From assembly GCF_001263205.1 (NCBI RefSeq), contig NZ_CP012333.1, positions 1,364,001-1,428,000 on the forward strand: 64,000 nucleotides of DNA, read 5' to 3'. The translations under genes and the position numbers were made by a program. The DNA comes from Labilithrix luteola. Its GTDB lineage: Bacteria; Myxococcota_A; Polyangia; Polyangiales; Polyangiaceae. This document shows, piece by piece, positions 24,061-31,869 of this stretch. A model generated the notes under the pieces. The model was not told the DNA's origin, did not search any database, and worked only from the letters and a program-made list of their open reading frames with translations. The stretch's first letter is position 1. The number at the start of each line of letters is the position of its first letter.

Positions 24061-25122
24061 ATGGCAGACACCGGCGAAAAGACATTCGAGCCGACAGACC
24101 AGCGGCGCGAGAAGTTTCGCAAGGAAGGCCGCTGGGCCCGCGCGAAAGACGTGGGCGGCCTGGCGGCAACCGCTGCGGTCGTCGCGTCGTTGATCGCTTC
24201 ACGGCATGCGCTCGTCGCGGGCTTCGAGGTCCTCTTTCGGCGCTCCATGGGTGACCTCGACGCGGTCGAGCGCCTGGGAGCGATGGGCGCATTCCGCTCG
24301 GCGGCGCTCCCCGTGCTGCTCGACGCCTTCCCGGTCGTGGGGCTTGCCGCCGTCTTGGCCCTGGGCGCGAGCGCGGCCCAATCACGCTTTCGTCTGAATA
24401 CCGACGTCCTGTCACCGAAGTTCGAAAAGCTCGACCCGAAGGCGGGTCTGGAGCGCCTCTTCTCGTTTCGAAAGAATCTCGCCGACCTCGCGATATCGCT
24501 CGTACGAGTGTTCGCGGTCGGGGCCGTCGGCTCGTATGCCGTGAAGCGCGAGCTGTCGGTCCTCCTGTCGATGGCGCACGCGACGGTCCTCTCGTCGGCC
24601 GAGACGGCCGGCGCTGCGGTGGCGCGCGTGGTGGGCTCGATTCTGGGCGCGCTCGCGATCGTGGCATGTGCGGATTACGCCTATAGCTGGTTCTCGCTCG
24701 AGCGAGACATGCGCATGACCCGCCAGGAGCGCATCGACGAGCAAAAGCAGCAAGACGGCGATCCGAAGGCCAAGGGCCGTATGAAAGCCCGTGCGCGCGC
24801 GCTCGCGAAGAAGCGCGCGCTGGCGAGCGTCAAAGGCGCCGACGTCATCGTCACGAACCCGACGCACGTGGCCGTGGCGCTTCGCTATGGCCCGAAGGAT
24901 CCGGCGCCCATCGTGGTGGCCAAGGGCGTCGACGAAGTGGCTCTTCGCATTCGTGCGGAGGGCCGCAAGTTCGGTATTCCGATTCTCGAGAATCGCCCTC
25001 TCGCCCGCGCCTTGAATGCCGAAGTCACGGTCGGCCGCATGGTTCCGCAGGCCCACTTCGCCGCCGTCGCGCAGGTCCTCGCCTTCGTCTACAAGCTGAA
25101 GAAGCGCGGCGCCCTCCGCTAA
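24061..25122 (+). CDS. flhB: Flagellar export switch protein FlhB
   Basis: 353 residues. FlhB wraps the export gate and switches substrate class from hook to filament after autocleavage. The N-terminus (EKTFEPTDQRREKFRKEGRW) fits FlhB's TPKRLRDAREKGQ-type start, four transmembrane segments follow, and the cytosolic domain contains the self-cleaving NPTH at residues 266-269, inside ADVIVTNPTHVAVALRYGP. The later GVDEVALRIR and IPILENRPLARAL segments are also conserved. A 406-base gap with an inverted repeat separates it from flhA, which is unusual. Confidence 0.97.
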   Translation: MADTGEKTFEPTDQRREKFRKEGRWARAKDVGGLAATAAVVASLIASRHALVAGFEVLFRRSMGDLDAVERLGAMGAFRSAALPVLLDAFPVVGLAAVLALGASAAQSRFRLNTDVLSPKFEKLDPKAGLERLFSFRKNLADLAISLVRVFAVGAVGSYAVKRELSVLLSMAHATVLSSAETAGAAVARVVGSILGALAIVACADYAYSWFSLERDMRMTRQERIDEQKQQDGDPKAKGRMKARARALAKKRALASVKGADVIVTNPTHVAVALRYGPKDPAPIVVAKGVDEVALRIRAEGRKFGIPILENRPLARALNAEVTVGRMVPQAHFAAVAQVLAFVYKLKKRGALR

Positions 25123-25246
25123 CGAAGCCACCTGCGCGGCGCGCGCAATCGCATACTTGCCGCGAGAGTGGTCTAGCCAATCCGTTCGCCATACGACTGC
25201 CCTCGCGAGGCAGCCGGCAACGCTCTCGACAATACAACTCTGCGGC

Positions 25247-25361
25247 CTTTGCGTCTTTGCGCCTTCGCGCGGGGATCTTCCCCGTGGCTTGTCCCGCTAC
25301 GGCCAGCCCAGATCGCCATCGGCATCCCCACGCTGAGACGCAAAGGCGCGAAGACGCAGAG
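25247..25361. repeat. Inverted pair of octamer triplets (CTTYGCGY repeats) in the flhB-flhA gap
   Basis: Arm 1 (25247-25270) is three consecutive 8-mers CTTTGCGT, CTTTGCGC, CTTCGCGC. Arm 2 (25338-25361), read on the minus strand, is CTCTGCGT, CTTCGCGC, CTTTGCGT. The arms are separated by 67 bases, so the element can fold back with 24-base arms. The 25123-25528 gap has no gene; the rest of it shows no clear structure apart from a short CTCGCGAG palindrome near 25202. Similar TTTGCG-rich octamer strings are seen between genes in unrelated bacteria. Role unknown; possibly a small mobile or regulatory repeat. Confidence 0.7.
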
Positions 25362-25528
25362 ATTGGGGAATTCAATTTTCCCTACTTCACACCTCGTCGT
25401 ACGAGAGATCTCGCGAAGTCGCGGTCTCCGGCGCCAGCCCCCACCGCGGGCGAGCGGAGTCATGCTTCGGACGTCGAGCGTCAAAGAATCGACGGTAGCG
25501 GCGGCATATCGCGTGCTTTGCGCACGGT

Positions 25529-27592
25529 ATGGCCGAAGCCAAGAAAGGGACCTGGGACGCACTCGTTCCGGTCGGAATCATCGGCATCATCTTGATGATG
25601 ATCCTGCCGCTGCCGCCGGCGCTGCTCGACACGCTCATCGCGCTGTCGATGGCGCTTTCGATCGGCGTGTTTTTGACGGCGTTGTTCATCGAGCAGGCGC
25701 TCGAGTTCAGCGCCTTTCCGGCGTTCGTGCTCGTCGCCACGCTCTTGCGATTGAGCCTGAACGTCGCCACCACGCGACTCATCCTCCTTCACGGTGGTGA
25801 AGGACAAGGCTCCGCCGGCTCGGTGGTCGAGGCGTTCGGACGATTCGTGGTCGAGGGCAACGTGCTCGTCGGCCTCATCGTCTTTTTGATCCTCACCGTC
25901 ATCAACTTCGTCGTCGTCACGAAGGGCGCCGGACGCGTCGCCGAGGTCGCCGCACGCTTCACGCTCGACGCGATGCCCGGCAAGCAGATGGCGATCGACG
26001 CCGATCTCTCGGCTGGCGCCATCACGCAGGACCAGGCGCGCACGCGTCGCCGCGAGCTCGAACGCGAGGCCGACTTCTTCGGCGCGATGGACGGCTCGAG
26101 CAAGTTCGTCCACGGCGACGCCATCGCCGGCCTGCTCATCATGGCCATCAACCTCATCGGCGGCATCGTGCTCGGCATCAGCCGCGGCATGGACATCGGT
26201 CGCGCCGCCGAGACGCTCGTCGTTCTCAGCGTCGGCGATGCGCTCGCCTCGCAGGTTCCCTCGCTTCTCATCTCGGCAGCGTCGGGCATCGTCGTGACGC
26301 GCACGGCGACCGGCGACCAGCTCGGTCGTGCGCTCGCCTCCCAGTTCTTCGGCCGACGGACAGCCGTCACCATCACCGCCGCGATCTTGACGGTCCTCGC
26401 CCTCATGCCCGGCATGCCGGCGATTCCGTGTCTGGCGCTCGCCGGAGCCATCATCGCCATCTCGCGACGCATGGGCGGAAAGGCCGAGCCTGGTGCGAAG
26501 GTCGTCTCCACCGGCGCCCCCGGCGAAGCGCCCGCCAAACCTTCGGCCAACGAGGCGGTCGACGCGGCCCTCGCGCTCGACGTGCTCTCGATCGAACTCG
26601 GCTACGAGCTCGTGCCCGCCGTCGATGCTGCGCGCGGAGGAACGCTCACCGACCGCGTCGCCAAGCTGCGCGAGGAACTCGCACGTGAGCTCGGCATCGT
26701 CGTCCCGCCGGTGCACGTCTCCGACAATCTGGAGCTCGGCCCTAGCAACTACCGCGTCATGATCTCGGGCGTCGAGGTCGCCAAGGGTACGTGCGCCCAC
26801 GGGCGCGTCCTCGCCATCGACGGCACCGGCAGCGCGCCGCCCATCGAAGGCGAGCCCACCACCGATCCCACGTTCGGAATGCCGGCGATCTGGATCGCCG
26901 CCCGCGAGAAGGAGCTGGCGGAAGCCCTGGGTTACACCGTGGTCGATCACGCCACGATCATCGCCACGCACCTCGGCGAGGTCCTCCGCAACAACGCGCA
27001 TCGCCTACTCGGAAGGCAGGAGGTCCAGCACCTGCTCGACGTCCTCGCCAAGAACGCGCCCAAGCTCGTCGACGACGTCGTACCGGCCCTCCTGCCCCTC
27101 GGGGACGTGGCACGCATTCTTCGCAACCTCGTTCGCGAAGGCATCTCCGTCCGCGACATGCGCAGCGTGCTCGAGGCGATCGCCGAAGTCGCGGGCCAGA
27201 CCAAAGACGCCGAGCAGCTCACCGAGCTCGTTCGCGAGCGCCTCGCTCCGGCGATCACCGCTCGATACAAAAGCTCTGACGGTACTGTCGCCGCGCTGAC
27301 ACTCGATCCGCGCGTCGAGCAGATGCTTCGCGCATCGCTGCACGAAATCGCGAACGGCACCGGAGGTGCATTGGATCCTGACGTGCTCAGGAATTTGACG
27401 GCGAAGGCCGAAGCCTCGCTCGCGTCGTTCACGGCGCGCTCGGCCTCGCCCCTCATCGTCACCGCCCCCGACCTTCGCCGCTACGTCCGCGCGATCGTCG
27501 AGCGCAAAGTCCCCCAGCTCGCCGTCGCGTCCTTCCGCGAGATCGAGCCCGCCATTCCTCTCCGCATCGTCGACCGTCTGAGCGCCGCTTGA
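25529..27592 (+). CDS. flhA: Flagellar export gate protein FlhA
   Basis: 687 residues, normal length. The first ~330 residues hold about eight transmembrane helices with the conserved FHIPEP features: LVATLLRLSLNVATTRLILL, the long cytosolic loop FTLDAMPGKQMAIDADLSAG, RRELEREADFFGAMDGSSKF and VGDALASQVPSLLISAASGI. The C-terminal domain (~350-687) forms the nonameric cytosolic ring that docks chaperone-substrate complexes and contains YEVVDHATIIATHL-like residues (TVVDHATIIATHLGEVLRNN). FlhA uses proton motive force to drive export. The ATG lies 406 bases after flhB; flhF follows in 28 bases. Confidence 0.97.
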   Translation: MAEAKKGTWDALVPVGIIGIILMMILPLPPALLDTLIALSMALSIGVFLTALFIEQALEFSAFPAFVLVATLLRLSLNVATTRLILLHGGEGQGSAGSVVEAFGRFVVEGNVLVGLIVFLILTVINFVVVTKGAGRVAEVAARFTLDAMPGKQMAIDADLSAGAITQDQARTRRRELEREADFFGAMDGSSKFVHGDAIAGLLIMAINLIGGIVLGISRGMDIGRAAETLVVLSVGDALASQVPSLLISAASGIVVTRTATGDQLGRALASQFFGRRTAVTITAAILTVLALMPGMPAIPCLALAGAIIAISRRMGGKAEPGAKVVSTGAPGEAPAKPSANEAVDAALALDVLSIELGYELVPAVDAARGGTLTDRVAKLREELARELGIVVPPVHVSDNLELGPSNYRVMISGVEVAKGTCAHGRVLAIDGTGSAPPIEGEPTTDPTFGMPAIWIAAREKELAEALGYTVVDHATIIATHLGEVLRNNAHRLLGRQEVQHLLDVLAKNAPKLVDDVVPALLPLGDVARILRNLVREGISVRDMRSVLEAIAEVAGQTKDAEQLTELVRERLAPAITARYKSSDGTVAALTLDPRVEQMLRASLHEIANGTGGALDPDVLRNLTAKAEASLASFTARSASPLIVTAPDLRRYVRAIVERKVPQLAVASFREIEPAIPLRIVDRLSAA

Positions 27593-27620
27593 GCGCACAC
27601 ATCCGCAGGAGCCTCTCGAA

Positions 27621-28664
27621 ATGAACATCGGTCAAGGAACGAAGAACCCCCTCCACCGTGGCGACTCGTTGCCATTCGCGGCTTCGGTGTACCGCACCGA
27701 GACGCACGACAGCGGCGAGGTCGACATGCTTCGCGTCGAGTTGCGCAACGAGGTGCGAGCCCTGCGCGCCCTCATGAGCCGCTCGAACCAGAACGACAAC
27801 CTCGGCACCGAGCTCGCCGCCATTCGTGCGGCGCTCGACGAGATGGCCCCCGAGACGCCGAAGCGCGATCGCACGGCTACGTGGCTCCGCGCACGCGCCA
27901 TCGAGGGCTCGGTCGCCCGTCGGGTCATCGCGATCGCCAAGGCCTCTCAGCAAACGGAGCTCGCGGCGCGCATCCGTGAAGCGATCACGCAGCTCGTCGA
28001 GGTCGATCCCTGGACCCATGACGGTCCGGGCCGACGCATCGTCGCGCTCGTCGGCCCTGCCGGCGTGGGCAAGACCACGACGGTGGCCAAGCTCGCCGCC
28101 CAAGCGAAGATGGCCGGCCTGTCGATCGGCATGGTCTCGTGTGACAGCTTCCGCGTCGGCGCGATCGACCAACTCGAGCGCTACGCCGACCTCATCGGCG
28201 CGAACTTCAACGTCGCCCGCACTGCCAACGAATTGGCGGGCGTTCTCGAGGACGAGACCTCGGACATCGTCTTCGTCGACACCGCCGGTCGCGCTCCCGC
28301 CGCCGGCACGCCGGAGGCCGCGCTCATCGCGCGCCGCAAGCGCACCACGGTCGGTCGCGGAAGCGACGGCATCACGCGCGCCGTCGGTCCGATTCCCGTC
28401 GAAGTGATGCTCTGCATGCCGGCCGCCACGCGCGCGCCGGACGCCGCTCGCATCGCCGCCATCTACGCCCCGGTGGCCCCGACCTCGGTGTGCATCACCA
28501 AGATCGACGACACGGCCTCCCCCTCCGCGCTCGTGCACGGTCCCTTCGCGGCGCGTCGCCCGCTCAAGGTCCTTTGCCACGGCCCGCGCGTTCCGGAAGA
28601 CGTTACGCCGGCCACGCACGACGCCCTGATGGTTCGCCTCGACAACGCGGGAGGTCAGAAGTGA
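27621..28664 (+). CDS. flhF: SRP-like GTPase FlhF
   Basis: 347 residues. FlhF marks where, and often how many, flagella are built at the pole. The NG-type GTPase shows G1 GPAGVGKTTTVAKLA at ~144, the DSFRVGAIDQLERYADLIGA segment specific for SRP-type GTPases, G3 DTAGRAP and G4 TKIDD. An N-terminal ~60-residue basic/charged B-like domain is shorter than in well-studied FlhF. The usual partner gene flhG (a MinD-type ATPase) does not follow; instead a sigma factor gene begins within the FlhF stop codon. Polar placement is inferred from family knowledge. Confidence 0.92.
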   Translation: MNIGQGTKNPLHRGDSLPFAASVYRTETHDSGEVDMLRVELRNEVRALRALMSRSNQNDNLGTELAAIRAALDEMAPETPKRDRTATWLRARAIEGSVARRVIAIAKASQQTELAARIREAITQLVEVDPWTHDGPGRRIVALVGPAGVGKTTTVAKLAAQAKMAGLSIGMVSCDSFRVGAIDQLERYADLIGANFNVARTANELAGVLEDETSDIVFVDTAGRAPAAGTPEAALIARRKRTTVGRGSDGITRAVGPIPVEVMLCMPAATRAPDAARIAAIYAPVAPTSVCITKIDDTASPSALVHGPFAARRPLKVLCHGPRVPEDVTPATHDALMVRLDNAGGQK

Positions 28665-29380
28665 GCGCTGCCCGAGTCCTCGACACCGAAAAACAAGCCG
28701 CACGCGTTCTCACGCCCGCGGACTACCGCAAGTATCTTCCCATCGTCCGACGCACCGCCGTTCGCCTCGCCCGCAAGGTGCCGAGCCACATCAGCGTCGC
28801 CGATCTCACCGGCTATGCGTGGGTCGGCCTCGTCGAAGCCTTCTCGCGCGCAGCGCCCGGTATGGATGAGGAGGAGTTCGAGGCCTACGCGCTCTACCGC
28901 ATCCGCGGCGCGATGCTCGACCACCTCCGAAGCCTCGACACGCAAACGCGCGCCAGCCGCGTGACATCGCGTCGGGTGACGCGGGCCATCCAGCGCCTCA
29001 CCACCAAGCTCTCGCGTGCTCCCGAGGAGAACGAGATCTGCGAAGAGCTCGGCATGAGCGTCGAGGACTACCGAAACACGCTCTCCGCCCTCGATGGCGC
29101 GGGCATGAGCCGGCTCGAGATGCTCGACGTCGACGCCGACATCGCCGCCGACGAAGCCGAGCTTCCCGAAGACTCGGCGAGCCGTCGTGAGCTGCAGGAG
29201 GTCGTTGCCCAGGCGATCACGAAGCTTCCGCCGCGCCTGCAGCAAGTGCTCTCGCTCTACTACACGGAGGAATGCACGCTCCGCGAGATCGGCGAGATCC
29301 TCGAGGTGAGCGAGTCTCGCGTCTCGCAGCTCCACACCGAAGCCGTTCATCGCCTGCGCGCGGCCATCGGGAAGGAGTGA
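28661..29380 (+). CDS. fliA: FliA/WhiG-type sigma factor (sigma-28 family)
   Basis: 239 residues from a GTG that overlaps the flhF stop (GTGA), preceded by GGAGG at 28650. Region 2 reads RKYLPIVRRTAVRLARKVPS, DLTGYAWVGLVEAFSR and FEAYALYRIRGAMLDHLRSL, which is typical of FliA. Region 3 (TRAIQRLTTKLSRAPEENEI) and region 4 (ITKLPPRLQQVLSLYYTEEC, LREIGEILEVSESRVSQLHT) are complete. It would direct transcription of late genes such as flagellin. No anti-sigma factor gene flgM is visible in the window. Confidence 0.93.
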   Translation: MSAARVLDTEKQAARVLTPADYRKYLPIVRRTAVRLARKVPSHISVADLTGYAWVGLVEAFSRAAPGMDEEEFEAYALYRIRGAMLDHLRSLDTQTRASRVTSRRVTRAIQRLTTKLSRAPEENEICEELGMSVEDYRNTLSALDGAGMSRLEMLDVDADIAADEAELPEDSASRRELQEVVAQAITKLPPRLQQVLSLYYTEECTLREIGEILEVSESRVSQLHTEAVHRLRAAIGKE

Positions 29381-29384
29381 GCGC

Positions 29385-30116
29385 GTGAGCAGGGGAATCT
29401 ACGTCGCGCTGAGCGGTGCCGTCGCCCAGGAAAACGCGCTCGACACGGTCGCCTCGAACGTCGCCAACGCGGCGTCGCCCGGCTACCAGCGCTTGCGCCC
29501 CGTCTTCCGCGAGGCGCTCTCCAAGGCGAACGCCGCGGACCGGAATCTGCACTACGCAGCGACCACCCGCATCGCACTCGATACGTCGCAGGGAACGGTC
29601 CGCGCCACGGGCCGTCCCCTCGACGTCGCCCTACCGCAAGGGGTCTACCTCGCCGCCAGCACGCCTCGAGGTGAACGCTACACGCGCGCGGGCGCGCTCT
29701 CGATCGACGTGAACGGCGGCCTTCAAACCACGTCGGGAGCGGCCGTCCTGAACGACGCTGGTGAGCCCATCAAAGTGAAGCGCGACGGCTCCGAAGTTCG
29801 CATCGATCCCGACGGCAGCGTGAAACAGGGCAACGACACGCTCGGGAAGCTCAAACTCGTGCAATTCGAGCGCCCGGATGCCCTCACGCCCGAAGGCGGT
29901 TCGATGCTCGCGAGCAGCGCCGCCGGCGCGATGACGCCGGCCGCCAATCCGAAGCTCGACGTGGGCGCCGTCGAAGAATCGAATGCGTCGCCCATGGTCG
30001 CCATGACCGAGATGATGACGGCGAGCCGGACGTTCGAGGCCTTCCAGAAGGTCCTCGACCAGTTCAGTGACATCGACCGGAAGCTCCTCACGACCGTCCC
30101 GTCGGCGGTGGAATGA
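29385..30116 (+). CDS. Flagellar rod protein of the FlgF/FlgG type
   Basis: 243 residues from a GTG start with AAGGAG at 29372. N-terminal signature: SRGIYVALSGAVAQENALDT then VASNVANAASPGYQRLRPVF; the TRAGALSIDVNGGLQTTSGA and LNDAGEPIKV segments are shared by FlgE/F/G; the C-terminus (VEESNASPMVAMTEMMTASR, TFEAFQKVLDQFSDIDRKLL) matches FlgF and FlgG. FlgF (proximal) and FlgG (distal) are hard to separate by eye; length ~243 favours FlgF. A second gene of this type is not in the window, so the partner rod gene must lie elsewhere. Secreted through the export gate to the periplasmic rod. Confidence 0.9.
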   Translation: MSRGIYVALSGAVAQENALDTVASNVANAASPGYQRLRPVFREALSKANAADRNLHYAATTRIALDTSQGTVRATGRPLDVALPQGVYLAASTPRGERYTRAGALSIDVNGGLQTTSGAAVLNDAGEPIKVKRDGSEVRIDPDGSVKQGNDTLGKLKLVQFERPDALTPEGGSMLASSAAGAMTPAANPKLDVGAVEESNASPMVAMTEMMTASRTFEAFQKVLDQFSDIDRKLLTTVPSAVE

Positions 30117-30117
30117 C

Positions 30118-30825
30118 ATGAAGATCGCGCCTGTTTCGTCGACCGTCCACGCGGCCGACACGGCCCCCACGTCGCGTTCGCGCGAAGTCGCCGCCACGCG
30201 GACACCGGTCACGCGCACGCAAATCCGCTCGGCGATCGAACAGGCGCTCACGAAGGTCGAAGGACATCGGCCGAGCGAGAACCTCGTCGACGTCCTCACC
30301 GCTCAGGCCTCGCTCGAGACCGCGAGTGGTGATCGCATGTACAACTACAATTTCGGAGGCATCAAGGGACACGGGCCCAGCGGCGCAACCGCGATGCTGA
30401 AGACCCACGAAGTCGTAGGGGGAAAAGAGATCGCGATTCGCGACGGCTTCCGAGCCTACGGATCGCTCGCCGAAGGTGCCCTCGATTACGTGCGCACGAT
30501 GAAGGACCGCTTCGGCGGAGCCTTCTCCCCCGCCGAACGAGGTGACGTCGCAGGCTTTGCCGGTGCCCTCAAGAAGGCCGGCTACTACACGGCCTCGCAG
30601 GCCGATTACACACGCGGACTTCGTTCGCTCATCGACGGAAGCGACGCCTCTTCGAGCAAGACGCACGTCGCGACCGCAGGGCGAACCATGAACTTCCCCA
30701 TGACCAGCGAGACCCTCGCTGGCGTCCAGGGAGCACTCGATCTCGATCGCTTCTCGACGGCGATCGGCCCTTCCTTTGCCACGCGTCGTCATCGCGAGGC
30801 CGATACCGAAGAAGACGATTCCTAG
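30118..30825 (+). CDS. flgJ: FlgJ-type flagellar peptidoglycan hydrolase (glucosaminidase domain only)
   Basis: 235 residues. The central region (~55-185) matches the GH73 glucosaminidase domain of FlgJ: VDVLTAQASLETASGDRMYN, NFGGIKGHGPSGATAML, DGFRAYGSLAEGALDYV, and GFAGALKKAGYYTASQADYT. The Glu in SLETASG is the expected catalytic acid. FlgJ cuts peptidoglycan so the rod can pass. In proteobacterial FlgJ an N-terminal rod-capping domain precedes the enzyme; here the N-terminal ~45 residues are too short and Ser/Thr-rich, so the cap is missing or separate. No signal peptide, in keeping with export through the flagellar system. Directly after the rod gene. Confidence 0.82.
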   Translation: MKIAPVSSTVHAADTAPTSRSREVAATRTPVTRTQIRSAIEQALTKVEGHRPSENLVDVLTAQASLETASGDRMYNYNFGGIKGHGPSGATAMLKTHEVVGGKEIAIRDGFRAYGSLAEGALDYVRTMKDRFGGAFSPAERGDVAGFAGALKKAGYYTASQADYTRGLRSLIDGSDASSSKTHVATAGRTMNFPMTSETLAGVQGALDLDRFSTAIGPSFATRRHREADTEEDDS

Positions 30826-30836
30826 TTTCGATTCAA

Positions 30837-30854
30837 GGTCGGAGAGCACCGACC
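30837..30854 (+). terminator. Hairpin between flgJ and flagellin gene
   Basis: GGTCGG (30837-30842) pairs with CCGACC (30849-30854) around a 6-base loop, 11 bases after the flgJ stop and about 85 bases before the flagellin start. It could end the early operon or shape the flagellin leader; no T-run is present. Confidence 0.4.
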
Positions 30855-30940
30855 GTTCCACTTGATTGCAAGTCAACGAGGTTCGGCGAAGCAGCCGAGC
30901 CTGCCCTAAAAGCTCGAGTCATCAAAAGGAGAACTCACTC

Positions 30941-31768
30941 ATGTCCCTCGTCGTTCAGTCCAACGTTGCATCGATGTTCGCGCAGAGCCAGCTCAGCAAG
31001 ACCAACGGCGCGCTCGCCAAGAACTTCTCTCACCTGTCGAGCGGCTTCCGCATCAACGATGCGTCGGACGACGCGGCTGGCCTCGGCATCAGCAAGTCGA
31101 TGAACGCCCAGGTCCGCTCGATGGCGGTTGCCGAGCGCAACACCAACGACGGCATCAGCATGGTGCAGACGGCTGACGGTGGCGCGGAGCAGATCCACGA
31201 CATCCTGACCCGCATGCGCGAGCTCGCGGTCCAGGCGTCGAACGGCGACCTCGCCACGAACGACTACGCCAACCTCGACACCGAGTACCAGTCGAACCTC
31301 CAGGAAATCGACCGCATCGCGGCCTCCTCGCAGTTCAACGGCATCGGCCTCCTCGCGGGCGCCGCTTCGTCGAAGAACTTCCAGGTCGGCATCGGCACGG
31401 CGAGCACGGACCGCATCGCCGTCAGCTTCGGCGGCGCGGACGCGACGGGCCTCGGCGTCAACGGCGGCGACGTCCAGAACTTCGGCAACGCGCAGACGGC
31501 GATCACCAAGCTCGACGACGCCATCCAGAAGCTCAGCACGGTTCGTGAAGGCTTCGGTTCGTCGATGAACCGCCTCTCGTTCGCGGTGACGAGCCTCCAG
31601 AGCCAGCAGACGAACCTCTCGGCCGCTGTCAGCCGCATCCGTGACGTCGACATCGCGTCGGAGACGGCCGCCATGTCGAAGAACCAGGTCCTCGCCCAGG
31701 CGGGCGTTGCCATCCTGAGCCAGGCGAACCAGACGCCGCAGCTCGCGATGCAGCTCCTCCGCGGCTGA
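30941..31768 (+). CDS. fliC: Flagellin
   Basis: 275 residues, a compact flagellin. The N-terminal D0/D1 helices are well conserved (QSNVASMFAQSQLSKTNGAL, HLSSGFRINDASDDAAGLGI, RMRELAVQASNGD), as are the C-terminal helices (SRIRDVDIASETAAMSKNQV, QAGVAILSQANQTPQLAMQL, ending LLRG). The variable D2/D3 region is reduced to roughly 50 residues around 150-200, so the filament should be thin-walled and smooth. The ATG at 30941 has AAAGGAGA about 10 bases upstream. A strong hairpin follows the stop. Single flagellin gene in the window, followed by fliD and fliS. Confidence 0.98.
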   Translation: MSLVVQSNVASMFAQSQLSKTNGALAKNFSHLSSGFRINDASDDAAGLGISKSMNAQVRSMAVAERNTNDGISMVQTADGGAEQIHDILTRMRELAVQASNGDLATNDYANLDTEYQSNLQEIDRIAASSQFNGIGLLAGAASSKNFQVGIGTASTDRIAVSFGGADATGLGVNGGDVQNFGNAQTAITKLDDAIQKLSTVREGFGSSMNRLSFAVTSLQSQQTNLSAAVSRIRDVDIASETAAMSKNQVLAQAGVAILSQANQTPQLAMQLLRG

Positions 31769-31782
31769 TGAGCTGACGACAA

Positions 31783-31823
31783 CGCAGGGGTGCGCGGGGG
31801 CAAGATCTCCCGCGCGCCCTGCG
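31783..31823 (+). terminator. Flagellin terminator hairpin
   Basis: CGCAGGG...GCGCGGG (from 31783) pairs with CCCGCGCGCCCTGCG (ending 31823) to form a ~14-bp GC-rich stem with a small bulge, beginning 15 bases after the fliC stop; a TTTTTT run follows about 20 bases later. This would let flagellin be transcribed far more than the downstream fliD. Confidence 0.75.
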
Positions 31824-31869
31824 GTGTCTCTTCCGAATCCGAAATCTCTTTTTTGGTTGGGTATAGCGC

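Noticed and set aside
30799..30806. GCCGATAC, similar to a sigma-28 -10 box, upstream of the flagellin gene
   Set aside because: It lies inside flgJ, about 135 bases before the flagellin start, and no TAAA-type -35 box is found at the required spacing. A real flagellin promoter was not identified.
30856..30870. TTGCA upstream of the flagellin gene as a sigma-54 -12 box
   Set aside because: The positions 10 bases upstream are TT rather than GG, so the -24 element is absent.
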